Assembly (NCBI RefSeq): GCF_013393945.1
Contig: NZ_CP040297.1
Span: 6,104,809-6,168,808, forward strand
Direction of reading: 5' to 3'
DNA from: Nostoc sp. TCL26-01
GTDB taxonomy: Bacteria > Cyanobacteriota > Cyanobacteriia > Cyanobacteriales > Nostocaceae
Length of the DNA: 64,000 nucleotides
Position 1 is the stretch's first letter; the number at the start of each line of letters is the position of its first letter. Of this stretch, positions 61,247 to 64,000 are shown one piece after another. A model generated the notes under the pieces. It saw nothing but the letters and a program-made list of their open reading frames with translations. It was not told the origin of the DNA and did not search any database. Position numbers and translations under genes: made by a program.

Positions 61247-61410
61247 TTTTTATCCCTCCGCAAAAAATCTTGTCCCCCCTACTCTACAAGGGTTTTACCC
61301 TGTTCTTTTTTGACGGAAACCTATACGTTTCCATGAGTTTTTTAGATAACTCTACACAGTTAACAAATAGTACAGATATACTATTGAGTATCCAAATACT
61401 TAATTTAAAA
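61247..61410. promoter_or_regulatory. Divergent control region with two palindromes
   Basis: 164 bp between divergent genes hold AGGGTTTTACCCT (61289-61301, perfect palindrome around TTT) and GGAAAC-CTATAC-GTTTCC (61315-61332). They are likely operators controlling both blocks; no regulator is proven. Confidence 0.6.
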
Positions 61411-61755
61411 ATGGCTCAACCCACACTCACAGATATTTTCGGTCAAGGTGCTACACAAAACGGCACTACTCTCACGATTTTAAAAGCTGACCTTGTTGAC
61501 GCAGGATTAACGGTAAATTCCAGTAATTCGGCAGAATCATTACTTGTTGCAATTTTAAAAAAAGCATCAGCTAGCTTAACGAGTGAAAACAGGGATTCAA
61601 GTATAGACCAGAGTGTTTATGTTGATGTCGAAAATCAACCTAGCTTTGCTACTCGGATAAACGGTAATACTACGGCTAGATACATTCGAGATACTATTAC
61701 CATTGAACTTGACAAAGCCTACAACGACACAGGAATAGACCCAGACGACTACTAA
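61411..61755 (+). CDS. Small hypothetical protein, paralogue 1
   Basis: 114 residues from the ATG at 61411 (MAQPTLTDIFG); the frame is open upstream without a clear ribosome site. It carries TLTILKADL, AESLLVAILKKA and TARYIRDTITIELD, which recur in the next gene. Predicted to be a small folded beta/helix structural-type protein. No family name. Confidence 0.6.
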   Translation: MAQPTLTDIFGQGATQNGTTLTILKADLVDAGLTVNSSNSAESLLVAILKKASASLTSENRDSSIDQSVYVDVENQPSFATRINGNTTARYIRDTITIELDKAYNDTGIDPDDY

Positions 61756-62102
61756 TGTACGAAATCAAAATACAACATATATTCGGTGAAAATGTCATTC
61801 AAAATAATCAGGCTTTAATAATTAAAAAGTCTGATTTTCCTTTACTGTCACCACTTGTTAACAACACTGCTGAATCTCTGCTGATTACAATCCTAATTAA
61901 TGCAATCAGAAATTTTCAGGGAATTATAGAAGATGAAAATAATCAAGGTATTAACGATGAAAGTAATAACCTAATTGAATTTGATAACACCGATGCTTAC
62001 ACTTTTTTAAAGATGAAAAGATGGAATGATTTTTTCACTGATAGAAACAATCAAAGATTTATCAGACGCACAATAGTAATCGACACATATGAAGCTGAAT
62101 GA
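61755..62102 (+). CDS. Small hypothetical protein, paralogue 2
   Basis: 115 residues. HIFGENVIQNNQALIIKKSDF, AESLLITILINA and RFIRRTIVIDTYE mirror paralogue 1, so they arose by duplication. Its start overlaps the previous stop (TAATG) and its end overlaps the next gene by 14 bp. Confidence 0.6.
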   Translation: MYEIKIQHIFGENVIQNNQALIIKKSDFPLLSPLVNNTAESLLITILINAIRNFQGIIEDENNQGINDESNNLIEFDNTDAYTFLKMKRWNDFFTDRNNQRFIRRTIVIDTYEAE

Positions 62103-62754
62103 GTATCCCGAATTATTGCAATTATCTGAAAATGATTTACTACTGGGTTGGGATAGTGTTAATGCTATTGTTTCCGTGATAAGAGTTAGCACATTAAGAG
62201 ATTATTTGGGAGTAGAACCTCCAGCCGACAATACATTACCTACTCTTGTTTTTAGTGAATTTGGTGATAACAAAGGAATGTGCTATTGGCTAGCAACGAG
62301 ACTCGATGATAACTGGAGTAATCCACATACATCTGGTGAACTAACAGTAATTTCCAATGGTGGGGGAGTTGCGAATCTAGCTTCTATTGTTGACAGAACC
62401 ACTGGTGGCGGCAACTATCCCGCTAGCGCTCAAAACGCTTATTGGGGTGTAGACTTCAAAACCCATAAATTGAAGGTAACTGATTACATAATTCGTCACG
62501 ACGCTAATAGCGGTTACGCGCTAAGAAGTTGGAAATTACAAGGCAGTAACAACGGTATAGACTGGATTGATATACACAGTCAAACAAATAACACCACGCT
62601 CAATAATCCGTTTGATTGGTTGCGAGTAAGCGTAACAGGCGTAACTACTGCATACAAAATTTTCAAGCTTGTAATGACTGCTCCTAATAGCGCAGGAACT
62701 TATGAATTTTGTTGTTCAGAGTTGGAATTTTATGGTGAGGTGCAAGCGATATGA
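62089..62754 (+). CDS. Discoidin (F5/8 type C)-like protein
   Basis: 221 residues. The C-terminal two-thirds read as an F5/8 type C/discoidin jelly-roll: AYWGVDFKTHKLKVTDYIIRHDANSGYALRSWKLQGSNNGIDW, then YKIFKLVMTAPNSAGTYEFCCSELEFYG, in part. Such domains bind carbohydrates or lipids and occur on phage tails and surface proteins. The first 80 residues are unassigned. It overlaps both neighbours. Confidence 0.65.
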   Translation: MKLNEYPELLQLSENDLLLGWDSVNAIVSVIRVSTLRDYLGVEPPADNTLPTLVFSEFGDNKGMCYWLATRLDDNWSNPHTSGELTVISNGGGVANLASIVDRTTGGGNYPASAQNAYWGVDFKTHKLKVTDYIIRHDANSGYALRSWKLQGSNNGIDWIDIHSQTNNTTLNNPFDWLRVSVTGVTTAYKIFKLVMTAPNSAGTYEFCCSELEFYGEVQAI

Positions 62755-63323
62755 GCTACTGCGAGGGTAAGGAGTCTGCAACCGTAAAAATTACATGGAG
62801 TGGTGGAGATAAAGAGAGTGTAGTGAGTGAGTACCCTGGTGTAGAGGTAACCAGCAAACCTTCCTATTCCTACAAAATCACATACCACCACGATGTCAGA
62901 CCTAACAGTAATAATTTTCAAGATTCTTATGATTCTTTTAAAGAATTAGGAATACTTGAGGAGCCGATATCTTATCAACTAATCTCAAGTTCTGATGGTA
63001 AAATCGTTGATTTAAAAGTTGCATCAGGAACCCCCCAGAAAGAAACGACTATTGTCATGGCAAGAAATAGTAGCTATGGGTCAATTTTCTCAAACTTGCA
63101 ACTAGTACGAGGGGATTTATATACAGAAGTGAGGGTTGTTGATAAAAAGTCAACAGTTAAATTAAGTCGCAAAGGTAGCGCTAACTGGGATGTTGTTTGT
63201 AGCGATGAATGTCCACCGGGACAGATTAAATGTGAGCATCCTGGCTACCCTGGATTTTGCTGTATCCCCTGTAAACCAACAGCAAATAAAATAAATAACC
63301 TTGCTGCGAAGGTGGGGAAATAA
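62751..63323 (+). CDS. Hypothetical Cys-rich protein
   Basis: 190 residues, beta-rich, with a Cys-rich C-terminal part (CSDECPPGQIKCEHPGYPGFCCIPCKP). The stretch resembles disulfide-knotted surface or tail-fibre tips, but no domain is assigned. It starts at an ATGA overlap with the discoidin-like gene. Confidence 0.55.
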   Translation: MSYCEGKESATVKITWSGGDKESVVSEYPGVEVTSKPSYSYKITYHHDVRPNSNNFQDSYDSFKELGILEEPISYQLISSSDGKIVDLKVASGTPQKETTIVMARNSSYGSIFSNLQLVRGDLYTEVRVVDKKSTVKLSRKGSANWDVVCSDECPPGQIKCEHPGYPGFCCIPCKPTANKINNLAAKVGK

Positions 63324-63326
63324 TCT

Positions 63327-63578
63327 ATGGCACAGTGCAAAGATATTGACGCAGCACTAGCGAGATTAGAGCGCAAGATTGACGCTCAAAATAAACGCAT
63401 TGGAGAGTTAGAAAAAGAACAGAAAAGATGTTGCAACGATAATAAAAACAATAAAAACCAAAACTTAGCTGACATATATAACAGACTTAATAAGCTTGAG
63501 AATTATTGTCAGAGTATAGAGAATTTATTTGCTCAAATAGCTAATTTATTCAAACCAATAATATCTATCTTTAAATAA
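63327..63578 (+). CDS. Small coiled-coil protein
   Basis: 83 residues. ARLERKIDAQNKRIGELEKEQKR and LADIYNRLNKLENYCQSIENLFAQIANLF form a clear heptad pattern. It is 3 bp after the previous stop and its own stop is directly before the next ATG. Possible trimeric fibre or tail component; inference only. Confidence 0.6.
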   Translation: MAQCKDIDAALARLERKIDAQNKRIGELEKEQKRCCNDNKNNKNQNLADIYNRLNKLENYCQSIENLFAQIANLFKPIISIFK

Positions 63579-64000
63579 ATGACGTTACCACCGCAGACGA
63601 AATCGGGGAGATTGGTACTTGAATCATTGACCAATCTATCGAAGGAATTACACTTTTACGATAAGCAGTTTAAAGCATTACGTAAACTCAAGTCATCAAT
63701 AGCAGAAATTGACCAAATAAAACGAGGTGTCAGCACCGCTACTTCTAGTGTAAAAACACTAGAAAAGCAGTTTGGTGCGGGACAGAAAGTAGTCGATGTA
63801 TTAAATAAAGATGTCAAGGAAAGTAAGAATCTGTGGAATAGTTTTTTAAGCAAGATTCCTGGAGGTGGAAACAATGCCAGTAAAGCTTCAAAAGTAGGAG
63901 CCACTATTGGTGGATTAATTGCACTTGGTGGAGTAGCAGTAATAATTGCATTACAGTCAATCGTTGCAGGGATAGTACAAAATTCAGCCGACAAACGTTC
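63579..64000 (+). CDS. Membrane-segment protein, partial at window end
   Basis: 140 codons to the window end. N-terminal helical region with LSKELHFYDKQFKALRKLKSSIAEIDQIKRGVSTATSSVKTLEKQFG (in part), then a Gly/Ala-rich hydrophobic segment (KVGATIGGLIALGGVAVIIALQSIVAGIV). This is a tape-measure or pore-like layout, but too short to name. It continues past 64000. Confidence 0.6.
   Translation, partial: MTLPPQTKSGRLVLESLTNLSKELHFYDKQFKALRKLKSSIAEIDQIKRGVSTATSSVKTLEKQFGAGQKVVDVLNKDVKESKNLWNSFLSKIPGGGNNASKASKVGATIGGLIALGGVAVIIALQSIVAGIVQNSADKR

Noticed and set aside
63656..63994. Minus-strand frame of 112 codons at the window end
   Set aside because: It is the shadow of the partial plus-strand gene in the structural-type operon.

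Overview
The window is chromosomal DNA of a filamentous, probably heterocyst-forming cyanobacterium of the Nostoc/Anabaena group. The evidence is direct: frequent GCGATCGC (HIP1) octamers, intergenic runs of heptanucleotide repeats (STRRs such as GTCAATA, GAGTGCT, TACCCAA), a tRNA-Leu(UAA) gene with a group I intron, the carboxy-terminal half of DNA polymerase III alpha preceded by a split-intein C-half, the NDH-1 subunit NdhL, cytochrome M and a CYP110-type P450. No rRNA operon or CRISPR array was seen.

Layout. 1-9.8 kb: FHA protein, copper P-type ATPase, ClC channel fused to CBS and USP domains, PmbA/TldE protease subunit and a Tab2-like protein. 9.8-16.2 kb: small conserved cyanobacterial proteins, a PD-(D/E)XK-like protein, split-intein dnaE-C, a tandem Nif11-domain protein, a BtuF-like binding protein and a BON-domain protein. 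16.4-27.7 kb: ilvH, diheme cytochrome, acyl-CoA synthetase, aminotransferase, ParDE-type toxin-antitoxin, PAP2 phosphatase, ligA, Na+/H+ antiporter and P450. 27.7-29 kb is a gene graveyard with an Rpn-type remnant and a broken ATPase-TPR gene; a histidine-kinase remnant lies at 24.75 kb. 29-39 kb: TPR protein, DUF3007, ndhL, tRNA-Leu, trpA, a Ser/Thr kinase and mutS. 39.1-42.1 kb is a defence/toxin island: orphan antitoxin, RelBE, two Uma2-family genes in a 685-bp tandem duplication, and a DUF433/DUF5615 pair. 42.2-53 kb: ftsH, a secreted protein, gltX, tRNA-Asp, a thioredoxin-like protein, two tandem Ser/Thr kinases sharing an unrecognised C-terminal domain, a phytase-esterase-like protein and cytM.

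From about 53.0 kb to the right end the character changes. HIP1 sites and STRRs disappear, genes become short, tightly packed and mostly unfamiliar, and many starts and stops overlap. A minus-strand block (53.4-61.2 kb) carries a P-loop replication-type ATPase, a PD-(D/E)XK nuclease, a DUF4326 protein and a chain of tiny overlapping genes. A divergent plus-strand block (61.4 kb onward, running off the window) carries two paralogous small proteins, a discoidin-like protein, a Cys-rich protein, a coiled-coil protein and a membrane protein. Four 36-bp sites, each made of three 12-bp units (TASTTWAAGTAA), sit in intergenic gaps of this block. I read this as the left part of an integrated phage- or plasmid-like element. 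It is the best candidate here for something undescribed.

Three otherwise conserved genes (copper ATPase, ClC-USP, mutS) carry in-frame STRR-like insertions at linkers, showing that these repeats can invade coding DNA without breaking it.
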